In this document: positions 55,220-64,000 of the stretch, one piece after another
Layout: every line of letters starts with the position of its first letter
Numbering within the stretch: the first letter of the stretch is position 1
Origin: Atriophallophorus winterbourni
Lineage: Eukaryota; Platyhelminthes; Trematoda; Plagiorchiida; Microphallidae
DNA: 64,000 nucleotides
NCBI GenBank assembly: GCA_013407085.1
Contig: JACCGJ010001812.1
Span: forward strand, 62,001 to 126,000
Direction: 5' to 3'
Made by a program: the position numbers and the translations under genes
The notes under the pieces: model-generated
Seen by the model: the letters and a program-made list of their open reading frames with translations, nothing else
Told to the model about the DNA's origin: nothing
The model's database searches: none

Positions 55220-56352
55220 CCCTAAGCACTACCCTCCTCCTTTCTCAGACGGGCTTGGGACCGTTTCTGGCGGAGTTTCATTTGGATAAAGATCATGTTA
55301 TATTACCGGGATGTAGGGTGGAATTACTACGCATAAATATATCCAAATTGTTCCTGAAACTCATTTCACTAGATGATTGTGCAACATCTGACGCTAAGGA
55401 GTTCCATCGTCGACCTTCAGTCGTCTAATCTTATTGTTAATCACAGCTGATTTTCTTGAGCTTCTGATATTTAAGAAGTCGTCATGAAATCCTGGAATCA
55501 CGGACTGGAAGTTTCAGGTTCCCAGTTGAGAACTGACCTTTGTTGTTAAGTATTTCGTTTCGCTGGTGCGGAAAAATACAGTCTGCTTGTCGGTTGATTC
55601 CTAATCACCATGCGCCTAATGAGGATAGCAGATTGTGAAAAGACGACACCTTATTGACTGGAGGCTGTCCAGGTTGAGGCGGGAGTTAGCCGTCCAATGA
55701 TACATAAAAATACCTCCCATCATCGGAAGCAGTGCCAGGCGCTAATCTCTACGACATTCGAGCCATAGCTTATAACCGGTATCTACTTATTCACGTTTTA
55801 TTATCCATAGGAGCGGAATGTAGTGTCCTCTCCATTGGTGTGTTGAGCTATACGCCAGGGCAGTTCAATATGGAGAAGTAGCTGTTGCACATGCAGCAAG
55901 TGCACTGCATCAACGGAATTACCGGAAACAAAGAAACAGCTAGGCTGATACGTTTGAACAACGATGTCGTCGCAGGAATTGGCATGGCGAAATTGAATAC
56001 AACTTCGGATTATTCATCGAGGTTGAATCCTGAAGCTTTTCCCATGATTAGATGCAGCCACTAGGCAATGAAAGTTTGAGATTACGGTTTTCCTTACACT
56101 AGGTGAAATTCCTTCATGGACTTACGAGCTCCACTTGCCCGAAGCAAGCTGATTTTGAGGCGTCCGTCAGCCGCCTTCACCCTTCTTGCTGTCAGCTGAT
56201 GCAATTCTGCTGGGTCACAAAGGAACACGCGAACAGGCCAGGAGCTGGACTTGGTGGTCAAAGGCTATATGAGACGCGTACCGTTGGATTATTTTCGGAA
56301 TTGGAAGCTCATCCTCAAAACCACCCTGGCCGTCACAACATCGGAACCTGTA
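55220..56352 (-). other. RTE 5' UTR
   Basis: GC-richer than the host flanks and without a long frame. Its 5' end around 56,352-56,090 shares order and sequence with the 5' end of the element at 62,590-62,860 and the relic at 24,838: GCGTCTCATATAGCC, AAGTCCAGCTCCTGGCC, GAAGGCGGCTGACGG, GGAAAACC and GGGAAAAGCTTC. Confidence 0.7.
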
Positions 56353-57926
56353 TTTGATGTAGTTGCGACGAACAATGTAATATGTTTAGATCTCAGTAAT
56401 GAATTATAGACACTGCGCAAACAAAGATTACTACATGCAAATTTTAAATAACTTATTTAGGTTTTTACTTTTGATTTTCAAGTTGCTTATTAATGTAATA
56501 TCCGATCTACAAACTATCGATAATTACACTAGATAATCTTAAATGTGATCTGAATTACGGAAACATACTTAGAAGTTCAGATCTGTATAACTTTTTCGGA
56601 CTTCTTTTGAGAAAAAGCAAATCGATCGGTTATGTTCACAATTATCAAGCGATCACTAGTTTAGCTGTTTGTCTGCATTTCATGAAATTTTTATTCAACC
56701 AAGGCTTTGCAATTTACCTTAGAATTGAGCATTTTGATGTACAATTCAGCTCCGCAAAATTTGATCAATTATTTTATAGGTTCTTTATATTACCCTCACA
56801 AAAATCACATACTCATGCGATTTTAGTTAAATCGCGTACTTGAGCTCAGCTAATATTTACCTATAATTGCTTTCTCAAAGATCCAGTGTTATGTGAAAAC
56901 TTCAGGATTGGTACGGAATATTGACCTATTACGTAAAAGCACATGTAATATTTTATATTCATGAGATATAGACTCGATCACTAAATATAATTAATGTATT
57001 CTAAGACATAATATCAATAATTTGGATCAGAATTTATTCAAAATACTTAACGCTGAACTAGGTATAACCGGTGATCTTGTCCATCCCGCTCCAATAAACA
57101 TAGTTCAGCTCTGCACATGGTGATAATCCGTCGCAATTCTCGCTGCAACAATTGATGATAGCTATTGCAGACTTGGAAAACATCTTGTATTACAATCTAC
57201 ACTCACATGGAAAACACGTTTTTTTAGGTTTTGATTCGGAATTGCTACATCAATGTTGGCACGAATAGATTAAAAAATTAAATCAATGTTATCAAGACGT
57301 CCAGATCAAACAAGACGGGTGAAGTAGTATTAATGAGCAGATCAAAGTTATACTCCAATAGCAATGTGAGCATGTGCCGATATAAAAGGTGCATTAAACA
57401 AGGGCGATTTCTGAAAACACGGAAACATTTGAGAAAACATATATTCACAGTCGTAATTTGCAGGATATAGATAGTGTTACGAAACAAATATCTCATGTGC
57501 AATCCAAGCAGTGGATACCTATATCATACGTTTGATTGTGATGCATAATACGCTACAGAATTCCTTTTAAATTCGCCTTGAGAAAATATGATTTCACACA
57601 TTTTTTTCATCTCAGACAAACTCTACCACAACCAGCGCAATTGGGTTAAAAGTAAATTGATATTCTCCTCAAAGTATGTTATTATATTCCAACAACTAAT
57701 TTCCATATATTATCAAACAGCGGCTAAAGATGTACATGGCAAGTTTATTGATATTGTCACAAACACCAAATATTAAACCATCCAAATAACATTAAAAGAA
57801 TTAAACGCTATTTTTCATTTTTCTCACACATTTTAAAAAATTCACAATACTGATGGGATTTCTTGCTTCTCATACCTCATCAAATTATTATTTCAAACGA
57901 ACATTAATGTAGAAATTTTCAATTTT
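56353..57926. other. AT-rich non-coding DNA, copy B
   Basis: Aligned with 14,080-15,610. No genes. The frame at 57,278-57,502 is a chance frame. Confidence 0.6.
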
Positions 57927-58345
57927 TCGTACCGTCGTCTCAGGGGTGACTTGGTCCTGCTTTTCAACATTCTGCATACAGTGGATCACCCAGTTGAACA
58001 CCTGTTTCATCGGCAAGAAGCACGTGGTAGCAGATCGCATGGATACAAGTTAATTATTCCACACTCCAGATCAAATTGTCGAAGGTTTTTCTTTGCTGTC
58101 AGAGTCTGTTTTCTATGGAACTCACTGCCCCCACATATAATTTGCGCAACAAGCCTGAACATGTTCAAGGCTGAACTTGACAAGTATATGTTGACTAAAC
58201 CCAACCTTGCACCTGAATACACGTGCTGACTTTCCTTGTGTATAAAACATTTGTGTTGTTTTCATGAATTCCCTATGTTTTTAATCTGTGGTTACTGTAA
58301 AGTATTTACTTTTTGGACCATTAAAACTTTGAATAACTTTGAATG
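57927..58345 (+). mobile_element. CR1 3' end, recent insertion
   Basis: Plus-strand, 5'-truncated CR1. The open frame to 58,227 encodes YRRLRGDLVLLFNILHTVDH, HRQEARGSRSHGYKLIIPHS, CRRFFFAVRVCFLWNSLPPH and LDKYMLTKPNLAPEYTC and then a stop. It is nearly identical to 36,511-36,800 (minus). It ends with ACTTTGAATAACTTTGAAT at about 58,326-58,344. Copy A has the empty site at about 15,610-15,615. Confidence 0.9.
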
Positions 58346-58561
58346 GAAGCGTACGCCGTTAAATTCCAGAATTTTCGTGATTAAATGAAGAAGAGAACAA
58401 CAGCGGCAATTATTACACTGAGAAGTGATTATTTATTTCGAATATATCGTCAAATACAATATACCTGATGACAAATTATGACAAGCGGCGTGCATTCACT
58501 GTATAGCAGTTCAATGTAGCAAATGTTCACTAAATATCCAATCCATGAAAACCTATATTCT

Positions 58562-58723
58562 CTAAACAAGGAGCGCTTGTATTCTACTGTTGGATAAGGC
58601 TGGTACGACCAACCTGTTTAAAGCGAGGGTCCAAACACATGTTTAATGTAGTTAAACCCATAACCATGAACCAAAATATTCATTTGTGTGTGACGGAAAA
58701 GCATGCAAATGAAAATTTTGGTT
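58562..58723 (-). mobile_element. short hammerhead-family element, 162-bp copy without ribozyme
   Basis: Flanked by CTATATTCT at 58,553-58,561 and 58,724-58,732. Minus-strand relative of 50,228-50,370 (shared: GGTCGTACCAGCCTTAT, ACATGTGTTTGGAC, GGGTTTAAC). Like the 50.2-kb copy it contains a fold-back: TTTTCATTTGCATGC faces its inverse around the GTGTGTGACGGA stretch. The ribozyme-bearing part is missing. Absent from copy A near 15,815. Confidence 0.75.
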
Positions 58724-58732
58724 CTATATTCT

Positions 58733-60615
58733 TTATGTTGCGAATTTTCTTATTTGCATTCTGTTCAGTTAGACCAACGTTCAAATGTGAGTTTGAACTT
58801 TTTATCGGTAACAGCTAAAAAATTGATACCTAAAAATAGAAATCATTCATTTTATTAGCATCATGGTTTATAATCTCTAGGAATAAATTTTAATTCACAT
58901 GTATACCAATGTAGATCTAATTAGATTTAGTATGGAGCTTCATACATTCATTTTCATTAAATATCCTAATAAATTTAATGCAGTTTTTTACTGATGGAAT
59001 AATTTTATATTTATTTTTCTGTTGTTTTTATTTTCCTAGATTCGACTATGCTTGTATTACGTTTTTGAAATCCGAATATTTATTCTGAACTGTTGTAAAT
59101 CTCCTGTCTTTTAACAGTATAACGATTTCATCTGTATTAAAAATCCGAAGTTTCACGGATTTGTGCTGGTTTTCGCGGCATTATGAGCACGTGCTTTTCT
59201 GAAACTTGTTGTTCTCCTTATAACCCGAACACATATTCGATTTTCCTCACTAGCGCAATTGATGGCTGTATATTTTGTAGAAATACAAAAAATATATTGC
59301 AGTACATATATGTCCTGCTGAACCACTACATCCGCATTAGTTTTTCCCGATATAAATGTATTGATTGATATCAGCTTTATATTTCTTTCACTCATCATGA
59401 AACATTTATCTTAATATTAAATTGAAGTAATTGCGAAGATACCTTGGAACGATGAAGGTAAATGTTCTTTATAATTTGTCTCAGTATGACGCTGCCGCGA
59501 GTCACTTCGCTTTAACTCGCATAAAATTGAACGTTATCTTTTATGGTACCATGATGCGGATGCTCCGAAGAACTGGAAACAAACACCATACTAGTTTCGT
59601 CAGTTCGTTGAGCAGAACAATGATTCGAGTAATTGCGCAAACCGTACTGGTGTTTTGTTAGCCTCATTTCGTCCATTACTCGAATTATTGTTGGTCAGAT
59701 AGCTTCAAACGTTCAAACAGTCCTATTTGGGAGGAAAATCTCCTTCACAAAACTATTATCAGATTGTTTAAGTAGTGCATATATACTTTCTTTTGAATAG
59801 TTTATCATCAGAAAATTTATCGTTACCAAGTGAACTTTTTTCAAGCATCGTAACAAACTTTTATGTTGAAAAATATTGTGTTGGCCCGAGTTAACTGAAA
59901 AAGGTCATAATATTTGTTAACGCCCGCGCCAGAAAATACCTTTATCTGAACACACACCTCGGGCCGACATTTTCCCAAGCCATTTCATACGTGGACTTAG
60001 TTTTACTCCCCTTTCAAACAGATTGGATCGAAATATGAAGTTATGAATCATCTAAATTTAATGCGTACAACTTATGGTTTTGTCCACCTAAATAAAATAT
60101 TCAACATAAATATTGAATCTGATATAAGGGTGATCGCTGTCATCTGCATACCGGAGCGTAATCTTCGTTTAGCATATTAAATGATTTATATTTTCCATGA
60201 ATGAATACTAATGAATTCTCTACTATAAGATATTACTAATGGTATACATCATTTTTCCCAATGTTAAAAAACAAATTCTTTTTCTTAATTTTATATTTTA
60301 AAAACGCGAATCAACTTTAGTGATCATGATTAGATTGAGGCATCTGATCACTTTTTAGATAAGATATTTGTTGACGCTATGTAGCATGCGATTTTTTGTT
60401 GTAACAGTGCTTGTTGCAATAACAAGAAACTTTTTTCGTGAGTATCTGTTGTTCATACATTATTTAAACCAATATGTTAATCAAATGTCACAGAAATTCG
60501 GTTACAAACTTGCTGTTCTTTAAACATTTCATGTTACGGTAATATAGTTGTGTATATTCATAGTGAGATACCAGGGGTAAGCGGGTAAAGAATCAAACGA
60601 ACGTTATTCTTTATT
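58733..60615. other. AT-rich non-coding DNA, copy B
   Basis: Aligned with 15,830-17,750. Frames at 59,153-59,661 are not supported. The site matching the ribozyme insertion at 17,036 is empty here (about 60,000-60,010). Confidence 0.6.
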
Positions 60616-62463
60616 CTTCAGCAGATGGAAAGATGGGTAGAGCACTTCTACTCGTTCTACTCTAGGGACAGTACGGTTTTACCACATTCACTTGAAAATG
60701 TCGAGCGAGCTGTTGCCGACTATTGAATATCTAGATACTCCACCTACTCTTAATGAGCTCAATAGGGCAATCGACCGCTTAGAGAATGAAAAGGCCCCTG
60801 GTGACGACGGAATTTCACCTGAGCTCAAATGCTGTAGAGATGCACTATTACAACCTCTTCACCATTTGCTTCTTCAGTGCTGGCAGGAGTAGTGTGTCCC
60901 ACAAGAGATGCGAGACACAAAGATCATCACGCTATTCAAGAATAAAGGAGATAGAGGTGACTGCAACAATTACAGAGAAATCTCCCTTCTATATGTTGTA
61001 GGCAAATTGTTTGCTTAAGACTTACAGATCAGGCTGCAAGTTTTAGCTGATAGAATTCACTCCGAATCTCAATGTGGCTTCCGCACGTGAAGATAAACCG
61101 TTGACATGATCTTCTCCCTAAGACAACTTCAATAAAAGTGTCGGAAGAGCGTATGCCATTATACGCTGTTTCTTTAATAAACGAAGGCATTCGACTACGT
61201 CAGCAGGGAGGGTCTTTTCAAAATGCTTGAGTTGATAGGCTGTCCCCCGAAACTTCTAAAGCTCGTTATTTCGTTCCACTCAGGCATGAAGTGCTCAGTC
61301 CATTTTAACGGATTCAGCTCAGAAGCCTTTTAATTTTGCTGAGGCGTCAAACAAGGGTGTGTTCTTGCTCCCACGCTGTTGGGTATTTTCTGTGCGCTGC
61401 TTCTGAAACACGCTATCAGGACGAAGACAGCAGGTATTTACCAATGCACGCGGAGTGATGGGAAGTTTTTCAACCTGAACCGGTTGAGAGCACAAACCAA
61501 GGTGCGAAATGCGCTAATCCGTGACTTGCTGTTTGACGACGATGCAGCCTTTATTGCTCAATCCCAAGAGCACCTCCAGTCTCTAAAGGACTGTTTTTCG
61601 TCGACATGCAATGTCTGTGGGCTAACAATCAGCATGAGCAAGACCAAATCCCTTGGTCAAGGGACTGTATCGCCTCTCATCATATCTGTTGAAAACCTCT
61701 CGCTAGATACGGAGATTGATAAGCGGATTGGCAGAGCAGCTGTCATTCTGTTTCGATTAAAGTCTCGTGTTCGGGGAAACCGCAAGCTGACTGTAAAAAC
61801 AAAGATGATGCTATACAGCGCGTGCGTACTAAATGCTTTAATTTACGGCAGTGAAACCTGGATCACGTACGCAAGACACGAACGGAAGCTGAATGCTTTC
61901 CACCTACGAAGTATCCGTCGTATCTTGAACATATCATGGATGGATAGAGTGACTAATGCTAAAGTGATTTCAAAAGCTGGTCTATAGAGCATGTTCACCA
62001 TATTGTGACAGCGCCGCCTGCGGTGGTTGGTCATGTCTACAGAATGGAAAATGGTCGCATTCCGAATGATCTACTCTATGGTAAGTTGCAATTAGTACGT
62101 CGACCATTGGGCAGACCGCACTTGAGGTACAAAGACATTTGCAAAAGAGATATGAAAACTCCTGACATCATTCCGTCGAGTTGTGAAGAACCTGCTCTTG
62201 ACCGATCACATTGGAGGCATTGTGTAAAGCGTCGTCTGCAAGCTGTTGAGGAGCCGGTACAGCTCTTGGCTGCTGAACGCAGATCACGCCGCCAGCGTGC
62301 AACTTATGCAATAAAACCGAGATCTTACTTTCGTTGCCAGCGCTGCGGGAGAGATTGTTCTTCCCGAATCGGACTGTTTAGTCATTCCAAAAGCTGCAGA
62401 ACATGAAAATTCACGCGATTGTGATGTACATCCATGGTCGACATCGACCGAAGAACGCCAACA
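60616..62463 (+). mobile_element. family N non-LTR retrotransposon, plus strand, decayed
   Basis: Plus-strand relative of 45,921-48,038 covering the same length, from QMERWVEHF-like sequence at about 60,625 to the terminal GCCAACAAC at 62,455-62,463. Copy A has no insertion at the matching site (17,752). Several stops and frameshifts occur before 61,380. Confidence 0.9.
60640..62406 (+). pseudogene. family N reverse transcriptase and zinc finger, broken
   Basis: Pieces in order: PPTLNELNRAIDRLENEKAP and GDDGISPEL (60,692-60,892); the fingers and motif A in scattered frames to about 61,370; LIRDLLFDDDAAFIAQS (catalytic FDDD in place of FADD, 61,379-61,987 frame); SMSKTKSLGQGTVSP; a deletion that removes the YLGS block before NLSLDTEIDKRIGRAAVI; RRILNISWMDRVTNA; a stop at 61,985; and HVYRMENGRIPNDLLYG with the final finger FRCQRCGRDCSSRIGLFSHS (62,005-62,406). 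Not functional. Confidence 0.85.
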
Positions 62464-62589
62464 ACTTTTCATCAGTCGTACTACAAAGTTATTTACTTCA
62501 ATTAAGCATCAAGCTTGCTTTTATAAATACTAATATTTTTAAACCATCATTAAATATACAATGTGAACAATGGTAGTAAGAATGAGGCA
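62464..62589. other. last stretch of copy B duplication
   Basis: Matches 17,757-17,870, including GTACTACAAA and CATTAAATATA. Shows that the family N element above sits inside the duplication. Confidence 0.65.
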
Positions 62590-64000
62590 CCTACTATCTA
62601 TAAAATGCTCCCACGTGGCGTGCGTCCCAAATAGCCTCTGACAACCGAGTCCAACTCCTGGCCTGCACGAGTGGCTTTTACAAGCCCGGCGAAACTGCTC
62701 TTACTGACAAAGGAAGTGGCGAAGGCGGGTGACTGGCGCCTTAAAACCTGATTGCTCTGGGCAGATGGGGCTCGTCAGCTACAGGCAATCCATCTAAGGG
62801 AAGGAAAACCTTGACTCCAAATCCCCACTGCCTTGTGGGTCACCCGATTGCGGGAAAAGCTTCGGGAGATACCCCGAGGAAAAATCCGGAGAGAAGCCCC
62901 GTATGTAGATAACTGGCGCACAGCGCGTTTATCTGCCAACTCCCTGCTGCCTTGTAGTTTGCAATTGGCTGTGCAAAGGCTTGAGAAGTGTACTCGAACA
63001 AACAACAAGTTGTGCTGGGGACATCACTTGTACACTATCCCCAAGAAACTTCATGATGGTGTCTCAATGTATAACTCAGCTCTCTGCTACGGCGTTCCCA
63101 GCCGCTAGGGTGAAAAGTAAGCTAGCTGGGGCCATAAATATCCGTAAGGAATTTTATCTGGGATGCTGGAACGTACGGACACTGCTCGATGTTGGTAGTC
63201 AAGTAATCACGTTGCGCTCTTTATTGGACTACCAAGTAGATGTTGCTTGTCTTTCCGAGGTCCGCCTTCCCTGACACGGATCCAAATCGATCAAGGTCCC
63301 GCAGTCGATCGTACTTATTGGCTTTTTTATAGTGGGCCCGAGGATGGATCTGGTCAGCGTGGAGTGGCACTCAGCGACCATGCTAAACAAGCACTCGTGT
63401 CATGGATGCCTGCATCCCCGAGAATCGCGGTGGTCCAGCTGAGGGGTCACCCTTCGAATATAACAGTCGTTTCGGTGTATGCCTCAACCCTATTAGCCGA
63501 CCAAACTACAAAAGACGACTTTTATAACCAACTTAAATTCGTAGTCGATAGAGTTGCTGGAAACGACGTACTGGTTGTGGCTGGTGACTGGAACGCTCGT
63601 ACAGGATCAGCGGATTCCGCAACAAACCGAATTCTGGGAAAATTTGGCCTAGGGCAGCGCTGCGCGAATGGCGATCGACTGGTCGAGTTTGCGGCCTACA
63701 GTCACCTATGCGTCTGTAACACTAAATTCCAGCACCCTAAAAAACACTTGGTCACACGGTACTCAAATAATGGTAGAACGGCGAACCAGATCGATTATGT
63801 TCTAATTCGCGCATTGGATGTCCTCGGTGCTCGACTGTAGGTCCTATCGTGGAGCCGAAACAGGGAACGCAGCAGGCACCGATTACACACTTGTTTGCGC
63901 AAAGCGCCTGCTAAACTGCCGAAGGAAAACTCCTAGGAAGCCCTTAAACTTGATAGCCTTATAAACCCGGCCCAACGTAAGAAGCTCATTGACGATATCG
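62590..64000 (+). mobile_element. non-LTR retrotransposon 5' part (5' UTR and endonuclease), continues beyond the window
   Basis: Starts near AAAATGCTCCCACGTGGCG and has a GC-rich 5' UTR of about 530 bases that resembles the RTE 5' UTR at 56,352. Then follows an endonuclease ORF. Where 3' sequence would tell RTE and family N apart, the window ends. The GC content is far above the host DNA. Confidence 0.8.
63120..63840 (+). pseudogene. non-LTR endonuclease domain, one frameshift
   Basis: First frame to 63,274: FYLGCWNVRTLLDVGSQVIT, LDYQVDVACLSEVRLP, the start of an apurinic-type endonuclease. A one- or two-base change near 63,265 shifts to the frame ending at 63,838, which contains YWLFYSGPEDGSGQRGVALS, ITVVSVYASTLLADQ, DVLVVAGDWNARTGSAD (GDWNA block), NGDRLVEFAAYSHLCVCNT and TRYSNNGRTANQIDYVLI (the NQIDYVL block). 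The domain then runs into a stop at 63,838 and the SDH block is not seen in frame. The domain nicks target DNA. Young copy, probably one step from intact in this part. Confidence 0.85.

Larger units (their letters stand above)
52196..56352 (-). mobile_element. RTE-type non-LTR retrotransposon, nearly full length
   Basis: A 4.16-kb minus-strand insertion: 5' UTR (56,352-55,220), endonuclease and reverse transcriptase, and a 3' end with a GAGT-rich tail (GAGTGAGTGAG at 52,200-52,211 minus), typical of RTE elements, which end in short repeats. Copy A lacks it: the flanks at 52,005 and 56,385 match about 13,900 and 14,080. The coding part is broken by frameshifts and stops. It resembles the schistosome SR2 type of RTE in motif content; this is from memory. 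Confidence 0.85.
39930..62575 (+). repeat. segmental duplication, copy B
   Basis: Collinear with 5,259-17,870 but almost twice as long. Private insertions: family N at 40,541-40,925, 43,965-44,749, 45,921-48,038 and 60,616-62,463; PLE at 41,883-43,100; unclassified at 49,394-49,774; hammerhead elements at 50,156-50,441 and 58,562-58,723; RTE at 52,196-56,352; CR1 end at 57,927-58,345. Also B-only, or lost from A: about 44,780-45,908 plus 48,051-48,430. Confidence 0.9.

Noticed and set aside
52189..56360. Target duplication for the RTE
   Set aside because: ATTTG occurs near both ends, but the match is too short and the 5' boundary too uncertain to claim.
1..64000. tRNA or rRNA genes
   Set aside because: No cloverleaf-like blocks or rRNA-conserved stretches were noticed by eye; a tRNAscan-SE and barrnap run would settle it.

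Overview
This window looks like a gene-poor, AT-rich stretch of an invertebrate nuclear genome. My best guess is a trematode flatworm, probably schistosome-like, because CR1-type and RTE-type non-LTR retrotransposons, Penelope-like elements (PLEs), Ty3/gypsy fragments and several hammerhead-ribozyme motifs occur together. That identification is an inference; no search was run. There is no complete host gene. Nearly all convincing coding sequence belongs to transposable elements, mostly broken.

Layout. 1-0.75 kb: an internally deleted Ty3/gypsy element, minus strand. 0.84-3.5 kb: a Penelope-like element folded into nested inverted repeats, with four hammerhead-like motifs. 4.8-8.8 kb: an old CR1 element (minus strand: endonuclease, ORF1, 5' UTR), itself invaded. 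8.9-10.3 kb: a CR1 reverse-transcriptase pseudogene. 10.3-17.9 kb: AT-rich non-coding DNA. 18-29.9 kb: unique AT-rich DNA with a few weak candidate host exons, the best being a terminal exon at 28,259-28,637 with a phase-compatible upstream exon at 26,719-26,778. 30-39.9 kb: CR1 fragments, a pogo/Tigger-type deletion derivative with TA target duplication, a gypsy LTR plus pol fragment, and nested CR1 copies. 39.9-62.6 kb: a second, expanded copy of the 5.3-17.9 kb region. 62.6-64 kb: the 5' part of another non-LTR element, running off the window.

The largest structure is a direct segmental duplication. Copy A (about 5.26-17.87 kb) and copy B (about 39.93-62.58 kb) align in order over their whole length. 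Both contain the same older CR1 insertion at one end. Copy B is longer because it later received insertions that copy A lacks: a PLE, three copies of a zinc-finger-tailed non-LTR family (called family N here), a nearly full RTE, a CR1 3' end, two short hammerhead-bearing elements and one unclassified 381-bp insertion. Six of these are flanked by direct target-site duplications of 7-12 bp that can be read directly. Copy A received its own set. The pair therefore gives empty-site evidence for many insertions.

Hammerhead motifs occur in two classes: PLE 3' ends (core CTGANGA, one extra nucleotide, stem II hairpin, GAAAC) and a short non-autonomous element with the canonical core CTGATGA / GAAAC. 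The 286-bp copy of the short element in copy B has complementary halves of one ribozyme at its two ends, as expected if the inserted template had been a circular or tandem RNA opened inside the ribozyme.
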